Shown here piece after piece: positions 17,955 through 26,111 of a DNA stretch of 64,000 nt. The stretch is taken from assembly GCA_964410625.1 (NCBI GenBank), contig CAYPHY010000022.1:1-64000 (forward strand), in the 5' to 3' direction. The notes under the pieces are model-generated. The model was not told where the DNA came from and made no database searches. It was given only the letters and a program-made list of their open reading frames with translations. Both the position numbers and the translations under genes were made by a program. Source of the DNA: CAYPHY01 sp964410625. Its GTDB lineage: Bacteria > Chloroflexota > Anaerolineae > Promineifilales > Promineifilaceae. The first letter of the stretch is position 1; each line of letters begins with the position of its first letter.

Positions 17955-18182
17955 ATGAGCAGCGACGAACCACAACAGCTAAGCTTTGAAGAAGCGTTAC
18001 AAGAATTAGAGCAAATTGTATTGCAATTAGAAACAGGCGATCTCTCGCTGGAAGCGTCGCTCGCCTTGTTTGAGCGCGGCCAGCAGCTAACGACCCACTG
18101 CAACCAATTGCTCGACACCGCCCGCCTGCGCGTCGAGCAATTGACGGAGGATGGGGAGATCGTTGAGGTCGAGCTTGAATAA
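17955..18182 (+). CDS. xseB: exodeoxyribonuclease VII small subunit
   Basis: A 75-residue protein with the XseB signature SFEEALQELEQIVLQLETGD and LSLEASLALFERGQQLTTHC. It is the small helical subunit of ExoVII, a single-strand-specific DNA exonuclease. The large subunit XseA is not in this window, although the two are often adjacent. The frame is open back to 17883, but through a repeat; the ATG at 17955 gives the family's normal length. Confidence 0.92.
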   Translation: MSSDEPQQLSFEEALQELEQIVLQLETGDLSLEASLALFERGQQLTTHCNQLLDTARLRVEQLTEDGEIVEVELE

Positions 18183-18256
18183 GGTAATCGGTTATCAGTT
18201 ATCGGTGAATAAGAGAAAGAGTGTTTACCGATTACTGCTTACCGTTTACCGAAAGA
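18180..18256. repeat. tandem-armed inverted repeat (taatcggtta family)
   Basis: taaggtaatcggttatcag on the left pairs with accgattactgcttaccg on the right. It contains the xseB stop codon (taa at 18180-18182) and lies just before the ftsY ribosome-binding site. Confidence 0.75.
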
Positions 18257-18269
18257 AAGGGAGTTTTAT

Positions 18270-19172
18270 TTGTTCAAGAGTATTCGCGAGTCACTGAGCC
18301 GCACACGGCAATCGGTCTTTGGGCAGATTGCCACCGTGCTGGGGGCCGGTGACATCACTGATGAAACCTGGGATGACCTGGAGGCGTTGTTGATCCAGGC
18401 TGATATGGGCGTGCCGACAACTTTACAGGTGGTGGACAGCCTGCGTGAACGAGTCAGACGAGAAGGTATTTACCGCACCGACCAACTGTTGGACGCGCTA
18501 AAGAAAGAGCTGCGGGCAATTCTGGTGGATGCGCCGACGTTTGAACTGGAGGAGCCGCGCCTGCTGACGGTGGTGATGATCGTGGGCGTGAATGGCTCCG
18601 GCAAGACGACGACCATTGGTAAGCTGGCGGAATATTATAAGCAGCGCGGCCGTAAAATCATCGTCGCGGCCGGTGATACCTTCCGCGCGGCCGCGATTGA
18701 CCAACTGCGTGTGTGGGCCGACCGGGCCGGTGTGCCGGTCATAGCAGGCCAGCCAGGGAGCGACCCTGGGGCGGTGGCCTATGACGGCATCCGCGCCGCT
18801 CGCGCTCGTGGCTTCGACACCTTGTTTATTGATACGGCCGGGCGACTGCACACCAAGTTTAACCTGATGAAGGAGCTAGAAAAGGTCTATAGTGTGTGCA
18901 AGAAAAGCGTCCACGCCGCGCCACATGAAGTGTTGTTGGTGCTCGACGCGCCCACCGGGCAAAATGCGCTCGTCCAGGCACAGAAGTTCAAAGAGTCGGT
19001 ACACGTGACCGGCGTCATCTTGACCAAACTGGATAGCACGGCGAAGGGCGGTATGGTCTTCGCCATCTACCGCGAATTGGGCCTGCCCGTGCGCTTCATC
19101 GGCACTGGCGAACGCCTGCAAGACCTGGCCCCTTTTGATGCGGACCAGTTTATTGAAGGTTTGTTTGAATAA
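18270..19172 (+). CDS. ftsY: signal recognition particle receptor FtsY
   Basis: FtsY is the SRP GTPase receptor that docks ribosome-nascent chain complexes at the membrane. The N domain is a helical bundle (about residues 1-90) and the NG core has GVNGSGKTTTIGKLA (G1), GDTFRAAAIDQLR (G2/DTFRAAA), DTAGRLH (G3), TKLDSTAKGG (G4) and GTGERLQDLAPFD (G5 and C-terminus). With 300 residues it lacks the long acidic A domain of E. coli FtsY, as in many bacteria. It starts with TTG at 18270 behind a good aaaggg/ggag site. Confidence 0.95.
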   Translation: MFKSIRESLSRTRQSVFGQIATVLGAGDITDETWDDLEALLIQADMGVPTTLQVVDSLRERVRREGIYRTDQLLDALKKELRAILVDAPTFELEEPRLLTVVMIVGVNGSGKTTTIGKLAEYYKQRGRKIIVAAGDTFRAAAIDQLRVWADRAGVPVIAGQPGSDPGAVAYDGIRAARARGFDTLFIDTAGRLHTKFNLMKELEKVYSVCKKSVHAAPHEVLLVLDAPTGQNALVQAQKFKESVHVTGVILTKLDSTAKGGMVFAIYRELGLPVRFIGTGERLQDLAPFDADQFIEGLFE

Positions 19173-19252
19173 GAGGAGACCAGGAGATTAAGAGACTGAG
19201 AGACTATTAGATGTAGTCTCCTAATCTCCTAATCTCTCAGTCTCTAACTTTT
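19172..19252. repeat. tandem-armed inverted repeat (gagactg family)
   Basis: Left arm: gagattaagagactgagaga. Right arm: ctcctaatctctcagtctct. It lies between ftsY and prfB. Confidence 0.8.
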
Positions 19253-19267
19253 CGGAGAAAAATTTAC

Positions 19268-20387
19268 ATGGAAGCACTATTAGAACGACTACAAGCGATG
19301 CGTGAAAATGTTGACCAGTTGCGGAGGCGGCTTTGACGTCGCCAGCAAGGAAGCACGCATTGCGGAATTAGAAGAAATTTCCACCCAACCCGACTTTTGG
19401 AGTGATTCGGCCGCCGCGCAAAAAATCATGCGCGAGTTAACGACGCTCCGTAATCAGATTTCCGGCTGGCAGGCGATTAGCACCGGTCTGGACGATACGC
19501 GGGAGCTACTGGAGTTGGGGGATGAGGAGCTGACGGCCGAGTTAGAAACGGAAGTCGAACGCCTGGAAGCGGAACTGGAACGCCTCTCCTTTGAAACGCT
19601 CTTTGCCGGTGAATATGACGACGAGAACGCCATTCTCGCCATCCACGCTGGAGCGGGTGGGACCGAAGCGCAGGATTGGGCGGAGATGCTACAACGGATG
19701 TTTATCCGCTGGGCGGAATCCCATCGCTTTAAGGTCGAAATTTTGGATCAAAGTCCTGGTGATGAAGCGGGGATCAAAAGTTGCCTGATCTCGATTACTG
19801 GCGAGCGTGCCTTTGGCTATCTGAAATCGGAACGGGGCGTCCATCGCCTGGTGCGTATCTCCCCCTATGATTCTTCTAGCCGCCGCCATACCTCCTTTGC
19901 CAAGGTAGAGGTGTGGCCGGATGTCGCCCAGGAAATCCAGGTGGAGATTGACGAGAAGGATTTGCGAATTGATCGCTTCCGTGCCAGCGGCGCGGGCGGC
20001 CAGCATGTGCAAAAGAATGAAACGGCCGTGCGTATCACCCACTTGCCCACCGGTCTCGTTGTTTCCTGCCAGAACCAACGTTCACTCACGCAAAATATGA
20101 ATGTGGCAATGAGTATTCTCAAGTCACAACTCTTTGATCTCGAACGGCGCAAGCAGGAGGCGGCGATGTCGGCCTTAAAAGGGGAAGATGTGGATGCCGG
20201 TTGGGGTAGCCAGATCCGCTCCTATGTCCTCCATCCCTACAAAATGGTCAAAGACCATCGCACAGGGCATCAGGTAGGCAATACGCAGGCGGTGCTGGAC
20301 GGCCGTCTCGACGACTTCATGATAGCCTATCTGCGCGTGCGCGTTGGCGAAGCGGAGCCATTCCTCGAAACCGCAGACATCGAATAA
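19268..20387 (+). CDS. prfB: peptide chain release factor 2, expressed through a programmed +1 frameshift
   Basis: RF2 recognises UGA and UAA and triggers peptide release. The zero frame starts at ATG 19268 (MEALLERLQAMRENVDQL) and hits an in-frame TGA at 19334. The +1 frame continues from GAC at 19335 (DVASKEARIAELEEI) to 20387, giving 372 residues, near the family length. GGQ is at about 243-245 (GAGGQHVQKNETAVR). The anticodon-like tripeptide is SPY (about 198-200) in RISPYDSSSRRHTSF, where most RF2 have SPF. A gene model restricted to one frame would miss the first 22 residues. Expression is probably autoregulated: low RF2 favours slipping past the UGA. Confidence 0.96.
19323..19337 (+). 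promoter_or_regulatory. prfB: RF2 programmed frameshift site
   Basis: ggagg at 19323-19327, then cgg, then cttTGAc at 19331-19337. The internal Shine-Dalgarno-like ggagg, the three-base spacer and the slippery CUU before UGA-C reproduce the classical bacterial prfB arrangement. Confidence 0.95.
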
Positions 20388-20391
20388 ATTT

Positions 20392-20463
20392 TTTGCAACG
20401 AATTAACACGAATTTCCGCGAAAAAATCCAATTCGAGTTAATTCGCGTAATTCGTTGCAAGTT
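20392..20463. repeat. tandem-armed inverted repeat (gcaacgaatta family), likely bidirectional terminator
   Basis: ttgcaacgaattaacacgaa on the left pairs with gcgtaattcgttgcaa on the right. It lies between the convergent prfB and guaA stops, with a t-run (attttttgc) at its left end serving the minus strand as an a-run. Close relative at 56336. Confidence 0.75.
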
Positions 20464-20464
20464 C

Positions 20465-22024
20465 TTACTCCCATTCGATGGTTCCGGGGGGTTTGGAGGT
20501 GATGTCGTAGACGACGCGGTTGACGCCTTTGACTTCGTTGACGATGCGGCGGCTGGCACGGGCCAGGAGATCATAGGGTAAGCGTGCCCAATCGGCGGTC
20601 ATAAAATCTTCCGTCGTCACCGCCCGCAGGGCGATCACTTCCTCGTAAGTACGGCCGTCGCCCATCACCCCTACGCTCTTCACCGGCAATAAGACAGCAA
20701 ACGCCTGCTGTGTCCCGTCGCGCAGCAAACCGGCGCGGTCGAGTTCTTCAATGAAAATAGCGTCGGCCGCACGCAGGCTTTCCAATCGCTCCCAGGTAAT
20801 CGGCCCCAGGCAGCGGATCGCCAGTCCGGGGCCGGGGAAGGGCTGTCGGTGGATGATCGCCTCCGGCAAACCTAACGCCAGACCGATGCGCCGTACTTCA
20901 TCCTTAAACAAGAAGCGCAACGGCTCGACCAGTTCAAACTCCATATCGGCCGGTAGGCCACCAACGTTGTGGTGGGTTTTGATCAGCCGCGCTTCATCAC
21001 GGCCGTGTCCCGCGCTCTCGATCACGTCGGGATAGATCGTCCCTTGCGCCAGGAAGTCTATCTGCCCCAGCTTACGCGCCTCGCGCTCAAAGATGCGGAT
21101 AAACTTCTCGCCGATAATCCGCCGCTTTTGCTCCGGTTCCGTCACCCCTTCCAGGGCGTCTAAATACTCCTCCACTGCATTGACCGCCACCAGTTGGATG
21201 CCCTGGTGTTGCTGGAAGGTTTGCACAATTTGTGCCGCTTCCGCCTGGCGCAGCAACCCATGATCAACAAAGATACAGGTGAGCTGGTCGCCAATGGCGC
21301 GGTGGATCAGGGTGGCGGCCACGGCTGAATCTAACCCACCGCTCAAACCAAGTACCACGCGGCCGTCGCCCACCTGTGCTTGGATGGCGGCCGTTTGTTG
21401 CTCAATGAAGTTGGCTGGCGTCCAGTCAGCGCGGCAACCGCAAATGTTGTGGACAAAGTTGCTGAGCAGCAAGCTGCCCTGCGGTGTGTGGGCTACTTCG
21501 GGATGGAACTGGACGGCATAATACCCTCTTTGCGGATCGGCGGCAGCGGCAAAGGGGGAGTTGTCGGAGTGGGCCAGCGGCCGAAAGCCAGGCGGCAACT
21601 CATCTACTTTGTCGCCGTGGCTCATCCATACATGCTCAACCGCCGGGTCATGGTGGTTCCAGCCTCGGAACAAGGGGTTATCGGCCGCATCCACATGAAG
21701 CAAGGCGTGGCCATATTCATGCTTTTGGCTGCCAGAGACGCGGCCGCCCAGCCGGTGGGCCAATAGCTGCATTCCATAGCAAATGCCCAGGACGGGTCGG
21801 CCGCTGTCCAGCACGTAGTCCGGCAACGTTGGCGCGCCGGAGCCATAAACGCTGTTGGGGCCGCCACTCAGGATGAAGCCCTTTGGCTGCAAAGCCATGA
21901 CCGTTTCCGCCGGGGTACGCCAGGAGAGAAGCTCACAATAGACATTCGCCTCACGCACCCGCCGGGCGATCAGTTGGCTATACTGCGAGCCGTAGTCGAG
22001 GATGATGATGGTGTCGTGTGTCAT
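20465..22024 (-). CDS. guaA: GMP synthase (glutamine-hydrolysing)
   Basis: GuaA aminates XMP to GMP with glutamine and ATP. The N-terminal class I glutamine amidotransferase has LGICYGMQLLAHRLGG with the nucleophile Cys and AVQFHPEVAH with the catalytic His and Glu. The ATP pyrophosphatase domain has LGLSGGLDSAVAA. The dimerisation domain ends in VVYDITSKPPGTIEWE, the expected GuaA C-terminus. Length is 519, normal. It lies downstream of xpt on the same strand, separated by a hairpin repeat; together they convert xanthine to GMP. Confidence 0.96.
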   Translation of the reverse strand: MTHDTIIILDYGSQYSQLIARRVREANVYCELLSWRTPAETVMALQPKGFILSGGPNSVYGSGAPTLPDYVLDSGRPVLGICYGMQLLAHRLGGRVSGSQKHEYGHALLHVDAADNPLFRGWNHHDPAVEHVWMSHGDKVDELPPGFRPLAHSDNSPFAAAADPQRGYYAVQFHPEVAHTPQGSLLLSNFVHNICGCRADWTPANFIEQQTAAIQAQVGDGRVVLGLSGGLDSAVAATLIHRAIGDQLTCIFVDHGLLRQAEAAQIVQTFQQHQGIQLVAVNAVEEYLDALEGVTEPEQKRRIIGEKFIRIFEREARKLGQIDFLAQGTIYPDVIESAGHGRDEARLIKTHHNVGGLPADMEFELVEPLRFLFKDEVRRIGLALGLPEAIIHRQPFPGPGLAIRCLGPITWERLESLRAADAIFIEELDRAGLLRDGTQQAFAVLLPVKSVGVMGDGRTYEEVIALRAVTTEDFMTADWARLPYDLLARASRRIVNEVKGVNRVVYDITSKPPGTIEWE

Positions 22025-22125
22025 AGAGATTAGAGATTGGAGATTGGGAGACTGGAGATTGGGAGACTGGAGATTGAACGATCCAGTCTCTCAGTCTCTT
22101 AGTCTCTAATCTCAAATCTCTATCC
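22023..22125. repeat. tandem-armed inverted repeat (gagattg/gagactg family) between xpt and guaA
   Basis: A run of 7-base units such as gagattg, gagactg and gagatta (22026-22078) faces its reverse complement agtctctcagtctcttagtc (22085-22125). It is one of the longest copies in the window. Confidence 0.85.
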
Positions 22126-22681
22126 TCCCATCGCTCATATCGGTGATCGTCGCCAGGGCAAGGACGGGGACATCCCAATGGGCGAGGGCAGCGCGGCCGT
22201 CTTCGAAGCTCTTTTCGACGACGGCCGCAATTCCAACCAGCGTTGCCCCGCTGCTTTGGACAATTCGCGCCAGTGCGTCGAGGGTGCGGCCGCTGGCTAA
22301 AAAGTCATCTACGATCAAAATTCGATCATCTTTAGCCAAAAACTCCGGCGAAACCATTAGCAATACTTCCCCACCCTTGGTATGGCTAGGGGCGGACTCA
22401 ACAAAGACGGGTTCGCGCATGGTGATCGGCTTGTGCTTTCGCGCATAGACGACCGGGATGTTGCCCAACGCCTTGCCGGTCATCACGGCGGGGATAATGC
22501 CGCTGACTTCGGCGGTTAGAATGCGCGTCGGCCGTGTATTGGCAAAGTGGGCGGCAATTTCTATTCCGGCCGTTTCCATCAAGCGAGCATCTACTTGATG
22601 GTTGAGGAAGCTGTCAATCTTCAGAATACCTCGGCCGAGATTCTGCCCTTCCTGCAAAATGCGTTGCTTTAGTTCGTCCAT
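22112..22681 (-). CDS. xpt: xanthine phosphoribosyltransferase
   Basis: Xpt makes XMP from xanthine and PRPP for purine salvage. The 189-residue product has the PRPP-binding motif ILIVDDFLASGRTLDAL, the family N-terminus MDELKQRILQEGQNLG, GILKIDSFLNHQVD and YARKHKPITM. The ATG at 22681 gives the usual length; the frame is open to 22801, but through repeat-like sequence. Its product feeds GuaA directly downstream. I see no purine riboswitch aptamer in the 300 bases upstream. The last codons overlap the hairpin that separates it from guaA. Confidence 0.94.
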   Translation of the reverse strand: MDELKQRILQEGQNLGRGILKIDSFLNHQVDARLMETAGIEIAAHFANTRPTRILTAEVSGIIPAVMTGKALGNIPVVYARKHKPITMREPVFVESAPSHTKGGEVLLMVSPEFLAKDDRILIVDDFLASGRTLDALARIVQSSGATLVGIAAVVEKSFEDGRAALAHWDVPVLALATITDMSDGRIEI

Positions 22682-22977
22682 AGTTGGTCTATTGGAATGA
22701 AACATTAACCATGTTAACCACATTAACCACGGATAAATATGGATGATCAAGATTTTCACGGATATTTCTCCGATTCCTGTGAATCCGCTCAATCCTTTCA
22801 TCTAGGGGTTTGTTTATAAATGTCGAACATAAGCTTATTTAGGCTATAATTATTGACCATTGATGAAGAACTTGCCACTTGTGCAGTGGTTGTTATTGTT
22901 AATTTTTTCACAATCCTCTTGACGGGTGGGTAGTGACTATCTTATAATTTGGATTAGGATAATGCGTTCAAAAAAAA
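22682..22977. other. divergent promoter region between xpt and the polyprenyl synthase gene
   Basis: No gene seen. The xpt-proximal half holds taaccatgttaaccacatta-like short repeats and a weak cacggat repeat; the other half is AT-rich and holds the promoter at 22919-22948. Confidence 0.5.
22919..22948 (+). promoter_or_regulatory. sigma-70-type promoter for the polyprenyl synthase gene
   Basis: ttgacg (22919-22924) and tataat (22943-22948) are separated by 18 bases. The start codon at 23005 is about 50 bases downstream of the expected transcription start. Confidence 0.65.
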
Positions 22978-23004
22978 TTGAAAGTTGTGAACGGAGTAAA
23001 CAGT

Positions 23005-23994
23005 ATGGTCATGAACATTGCGATAGAGACAGTGAGTGAATCACTTCAGAGAGGACTGGAAGCGGTTGAGACCATCCTGATGACAGCCGTTGACAGCGAA
23101 ATCGAATTACTCAATGAGGCCAGCCGCCACATTTTAAGCTCTGGTGGAAAGCGGTTGCGGCCGAATGTGGCCTTGCTCTCTTATCTGGCAGCCGGTGGCG
23201 AAGATGTTGAAGAAGCGGTAAACATGGCCGCAGCCATTGAAATGGTACATACAGCCACCCTCGTCCATGACGACATCAACGACCATAGCCTGGTGCGGCG
23301 CGGCCGTCCGGCCGTTCATGCCCGTTGGGGGCGAACCTTTGCCCTGCTGACCGGCGATTACCTGTTCACCAAGGTTTACCAACTGATGGCCCCCTATGGC
23401 GCGGAGTATAACGTCATTATGGCCGACGCCTGTTCGGAACTGGTCGAAGGGGAAACGCTCCAGGCGGCCACCGCCAAAGCGGGCGAGATGGACCGCGAAA
23501 CCTACAAGCGCATCGTCAGTTTGAAAACGGCGAGTTTGTTTGAGGCAGCGGCGCGAATGGGGGCGATGCTGGCTGGTGGGGATGATCAGACGGTCCATGC
23601 CCTGTCGCGCTACGCTTATAACCTGGGAATTGCTTTCCAGATCGTGGACGATGTGCTGGATGTGATTGGTGATCCAGAAACATTGGGCAAGCCGGTTGGC
23701 ATTGACCTGGCTCAACATCGCGGGGTGTTGGCCGCGAAAGAGGACGGCAATAAAAACGGCCGTTCCCTTCTCTCTCTGGCACAACCATCGGCCGCTCCCG
23801 AAGTAGATGGAGAAACAGACCCCATCCAACAGATGATGAACCGGCTACGGAACTCCGGGGCAATTGAACTGGCCCGCTTGCAAGCCATTGAAATGGCCGG
23901 TCGAGCGCGGCAAGCCCTCCATGACCTCCCCCCCTCCCCTGCCCGTGATGAACTGGAAGCACTGGTTGATATGGTGCTGGAACGGGACAGATAA
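23005..23994 (+). CDS. trans-polyprenyl diphosphate synthase
   Basis: A 329-residue isoprenoid chain-elongating synthase that adds IPP units to an allylic diphosphate, supplying quinone side chains or carrier lipids. SSGGKRLRP binds the diphosphate of IPP. The first aspartate-rich motif is DDIND (about 89-93) within TLVHDDINDHSLVRRGRPAV and the second is DDVLD (about 214-218) within AFQIVDDVLDVIGD. The ATG at 23005 has ggag upstream; a TTG at 22978 is possible. Product chain length cannot be read reliably. The C-terminal part carries an unusual acidic insert (SAAPEVDGETDP). A UbiA-like gene at 62361 could use such a product (speculative). Confidence 0.92.
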   Translation: MVMNIAIETVSESLQRGLEAVETILMTAVDSEIELLNEASRHILSSGGKRLRPNVALLSYLAAGGEDVEEAVNMAAAIEMVHTATLVHDDINDHSLVRRGRPAVHARWGRTFALLTGDYLFTKVYQLMAPYGAEYNVIMADACSELVEGETLQAATAKAGEMDRETYKRIVSLKTASLFEAAARMGAMLAGGDDQTVHALSRYAYNLGIAFQIVDDVLDVIGDPETLGKPVGIDLAQHRGVLAAKEDGNKNGRSLLSLAQPSAAPEVDGETDPIQQMMNRLRNSGAIELARLQAIEMAGRARQALHDLPPSPARDELEALVDMVLERDR

Positions 23995-24082
23995 GATTAA
24001 AGAAGAGACTGGGAGACTAAGAGATTCAGAGACTGATTGCTCCAGTCTCGCAGTCTCCTAGTCTCTTAGTATCTTAATCTCC
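23995..24082. repeat. tandem-armed inverted repeat (gagactg family)
   Basis: Left arm: gagactgggagactaagaga. Right arm: ccagtctcgcagtctcctag. It fills the gap between the polyprenyl synthase and CoA-transferase genes. Confidence 0.82.
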
Positions 24083-24087
24083 TTACG

Positions 24088-24885
24088 GTGGACAAAACAA
24101 CCGACATGGCAACGGCCGTCGCATTGGTGCAAGACGGCCAAACTCTGGCTCTCGGTGGGATGACGATCTACCGGCGGCCGGTGGCTTTTGCGCGGGCGTT
24201 GATCAGCCGCGAGCGGCCACCACGAGATTTGACGCTGTTAGCCTTTACGGCGGGGTTGGCGGCCGATATGTTGGTTGGCGCGGGGCTGATCGCCCGCACC
24301 CGCACCTGCTACTTTGGTCTGGAGATTTTTGGCCTGGCGCCGATGTTCAGCCGTGCGGCCGAGGCAGGGACGGTTCAGGTCATCGAGGAAAGCGAGGCCA
24401 GCATTGCGCTGGGACTGCGGGCGACTATGGGGCAGGTCGGCTTCATGCCCGGCCGCGCCTGGCAAGGAACGGAGATGTTCCGCGCCCGCCCTGACGTACA
24501 ACTAATCACCGACCCCTATAGCGGCGAAACGTTGACTGCTTTTCCGGCTATCCCGGTTGATGTGGCAGTGATCCATGTCCTGCGTGCCGACCGCGAAGGC
24601 AACTGTCTGTTAGGCAGCAATCCGACGATTGATCGCGACCTGGCGATTGCCGCTTCAACGGTGATCCTCACCGCCGAAGAAGTGGTTGAGCGTCTTGAGC
24701 CGCCGATTGACATACCGGGGCTGCCGGTGACGGCCGTTGTCCATGCCCCACACGGCGCGTGGCCGACCTCTTGCTACCCCAACTACCCCCTTGATGGTGA
24801 AGAAATCTTACGCTACATTGCCGCCTGCAACGCTGGCGAATTTGATAGCTATGTCGCTAGTTCAACGTCTCCATTCACACAATAA
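24088..24885 (+). CDS. CoA-transferase family I, alpha-subunit type (GctA-like)
   Basis: The 265-residue product resembles the alpha subunit of glutaconate-type and related family I CoA-transferases: MATAVALVQDGQTLALGGM at the N-terminus, LLAFTAGLAADMLVGAG, and VIHVLRADREGNCLLG towards the end. Family enzymes move CoA between acyl donors and acceptors and work as alpha-beta complexes; the active-site glutamate is usually in the beta subunit. No beta-subunit gene lies next to it, which is unusual. It starts with GTG at 24088; the ATG at 24106 is an alternative. Confidence 0.82.
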   Translation: MDKTTDMATAVALVQDGQTLALGGMTIYRRPVAFARALISRERPPRDLTLLAFTAGLAADMLVGAGLIARTRTCYFGLEIFGLAPMFSRAAEAGTVQVIEESEASIALGLRATMGQVGFMPGRAWQGTEMFRARPDVQLITDPYSGETLTAFPAIPVDVAVIHVLRADREGNCLLGSNPTIDRDLAIAASTVILTAEEVVERLEPPIDIPGLPVTAVVHAPHGAWPTSCYPNYPLDGEEILRYIAACNAGEFDSYVASSTSPFTQ

Positions 24886-24979
24886 CGAATCATCTGACTA
24901 AACCAGGGGGAGGGTGCGTCGCTGGATTGAACTACAATAAGAAGTATAATAAGGAAGAAGAAAAATCGAGTTTACCAAC

Positions 24980-25285
24980 ATGCCAAAACTCTACGAATAT
25001 CTCGGCTTGATCATTCTCTTTTATTCTAACGAATATGAACCGATTCATGTTCATGGCAAATACCAAAATACGGAAAGCAAGGCTGAAATAATCGTAGATA
25101 ATGGAGTGATTGTAGAAATTCGTTATCTTAACGTTAGAGGAAGAAGACCGTTGCCTAATAAGCAAATGGATGATTTCAAAGTAGTGGTTGAATATTATGC
25201 AGAGGATATTATTAAAAAATGGATCGACTACTTCGTCCTACACAAGCCAGTGAGCTTAGAGATAATTACGCGTCGGATCCGATGA
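24980..25285 (+). CDS. DUF4160 protein
   Basis: A 101-residue protein recognisable as DUF4160 from LGLIILFYSNEYEPIHVHG and the EIIVDNG region. It overlaps the next gene by four bases (ATGA), and the pair DUF4160-DUF2442 is a common gene couple in bacteria with a proposed, unproven toxin-antitoxin-like nature. Its sequence is clearly more AT-rich than the neighbours, which suggests recent acquisition. A tataat (24945-24950) and an aaggaagaag stretch precede it. Confidence 0.82.
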   Translation: MPKLYEYLGLIILFYSNEYEPIHVHGKYQNTESKAEIIVDNGVIVEIRYLNVRGRRPLPNKQMDDFKVVVEYYAEDIIKKWIDYFVLHKPVSLEIITRRIR

Positions 25286-25542
25286 TACTTGAGGAAGGGG
25301 CGGTTGTAGATATCGTCGCTGCACACTACGTGGAAGACTACCTTCTTCACTTAGTATTTAGCGATGGCAAAGAAAGAATTGTTGATTTTGAACCTTTCTT
25401 AAGCTCATCATTAAATCCAATGATCAGACGCTATCTTGAGCTAGAACTGTTCAAGAGCTTTACGCTGGAATACGGAGACTTACAGTGGAATGATTACGAT
25501 CTCTGTTTTCCAATCGCTGATCTATACGAAGGAAATATTTAG
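25282..25542 (+). CDS. DUF2442 protein
   Basis: An 86-residue protein with the DUF2442 pattern: HLVFSDGKERIVDFEPFL and SFTLEYGDLQWNDYDLCF. The start is set at the ATGA overlap with the DUF4160 gene (25282), which gives normal length; the frame is open back to 25219. It shares the low GC of its partner. Its stop overlaps the stop of the convergent sufE gene (TAG at 25540-25542 against TAA at 25541-25539). Confidence 0.8.
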   Translation: MILEEGAVVDIVAAHYVEDYLLHLVFSDGKERIVDFEPFLSSSLNPMIRRYLELELFKSFTLEYGDLQWNDYDLCFPIADLYEGNI

Positions 25543-25967
25543 TCCGCTTTTTCGGCTAATTTCTTCATGTGGGCCAGCATCGCGCTCATTCCATTCAGGC
25601 GTTGGCCGGTGATCACATCTTGTAAGCCCATCCCCAGGTAAAACTCATGCGGTATGGCCTGAATTTCTTCGGCCGTCGCTCCCTCTAACCCCTTCTGTAA
25701 AATCGAAGCGTAGCCACGCACAGTCGGCGACTCCGGTGGGATGTCAAAGTGATAGGTCAGTCCATCCCCATTCTGCTTTTCCGCATAGACAAACACTGGC
25801 GTCATACATTCATGGACCTGGTCCATGTGGTCGCGTTTGTCTTTCAGCCAGTCGGGCAGCGGCCGCAAGTTCTCCGCAAACTCCAACAAATATTCCAATT
25901 TTTCGCGGCCGACAAGCAAGTTAAAATCCTCAACAATCTCTGTCAACCGTTCCGGTAATTCGTTCAT
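25539..25967 (-). CDS. sufE: SufE-like cysteine desulfurase activator
   Basis: SufE accepts persulfide sulfur from a cysteine desulfurase (SufS) for iron-sulfur cluster assembly. The 142-residue product has LVGREKLEYLLEFAENLRP, the active-site cysteine in VHECMTPVFVY (family usually GCxSxVW), GYASILQKGLEGAT and LNGMSAMLAHMKKLA at the end. The start at 25967 is preceded by tataat six bases away and no ribosome-binding site. No other suf gene is nearby. Confidence 0.92.
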   Translation of the reverse strand: MNELPERLTEIVEDFNLLVGREKLEYLLEFAENLRPLPDWLKDKRDHMDQVHECMTPVFVYAEKQNGDGLTYHFDIPPESPTVRGYASILQKGLEGATAEEIQAIPHEFYLGMGLQDVITGQRLNGMSAMLAHMKKLAEKAD

Positions 25968-25973
25968 AGGTTG

Positions 25974-25979
25974 ATTATA
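25974..25979 (-). promoter_or_regulatory. -10 box placed for a leaderless sufE transcript
   Basis: Minus-strand tataat, then six bases, then the sufE ATG at 25967. This is the same spacing as in front of xseB. There is no good -35 box. Confidence 0.45.
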
Positions 25980-26111
25980 GCACATGGGAAAGTGAGATTG
26001 GGGAATTAGAGATCAGAGATTGATCGGACCAGTAGAAGGGAGCGTACAACGGATTAACGTTGGTTATCCCTTATTTCTACATCCGTTGTAGGCGTCCTTA
26101 CTTTCCCATGC

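Noticed and set aside
22682..22977. Possible purine riboswitch upstream of xpt
   Set aside because: I could not find the conserved aptamer core or its paired loops in either orientation.
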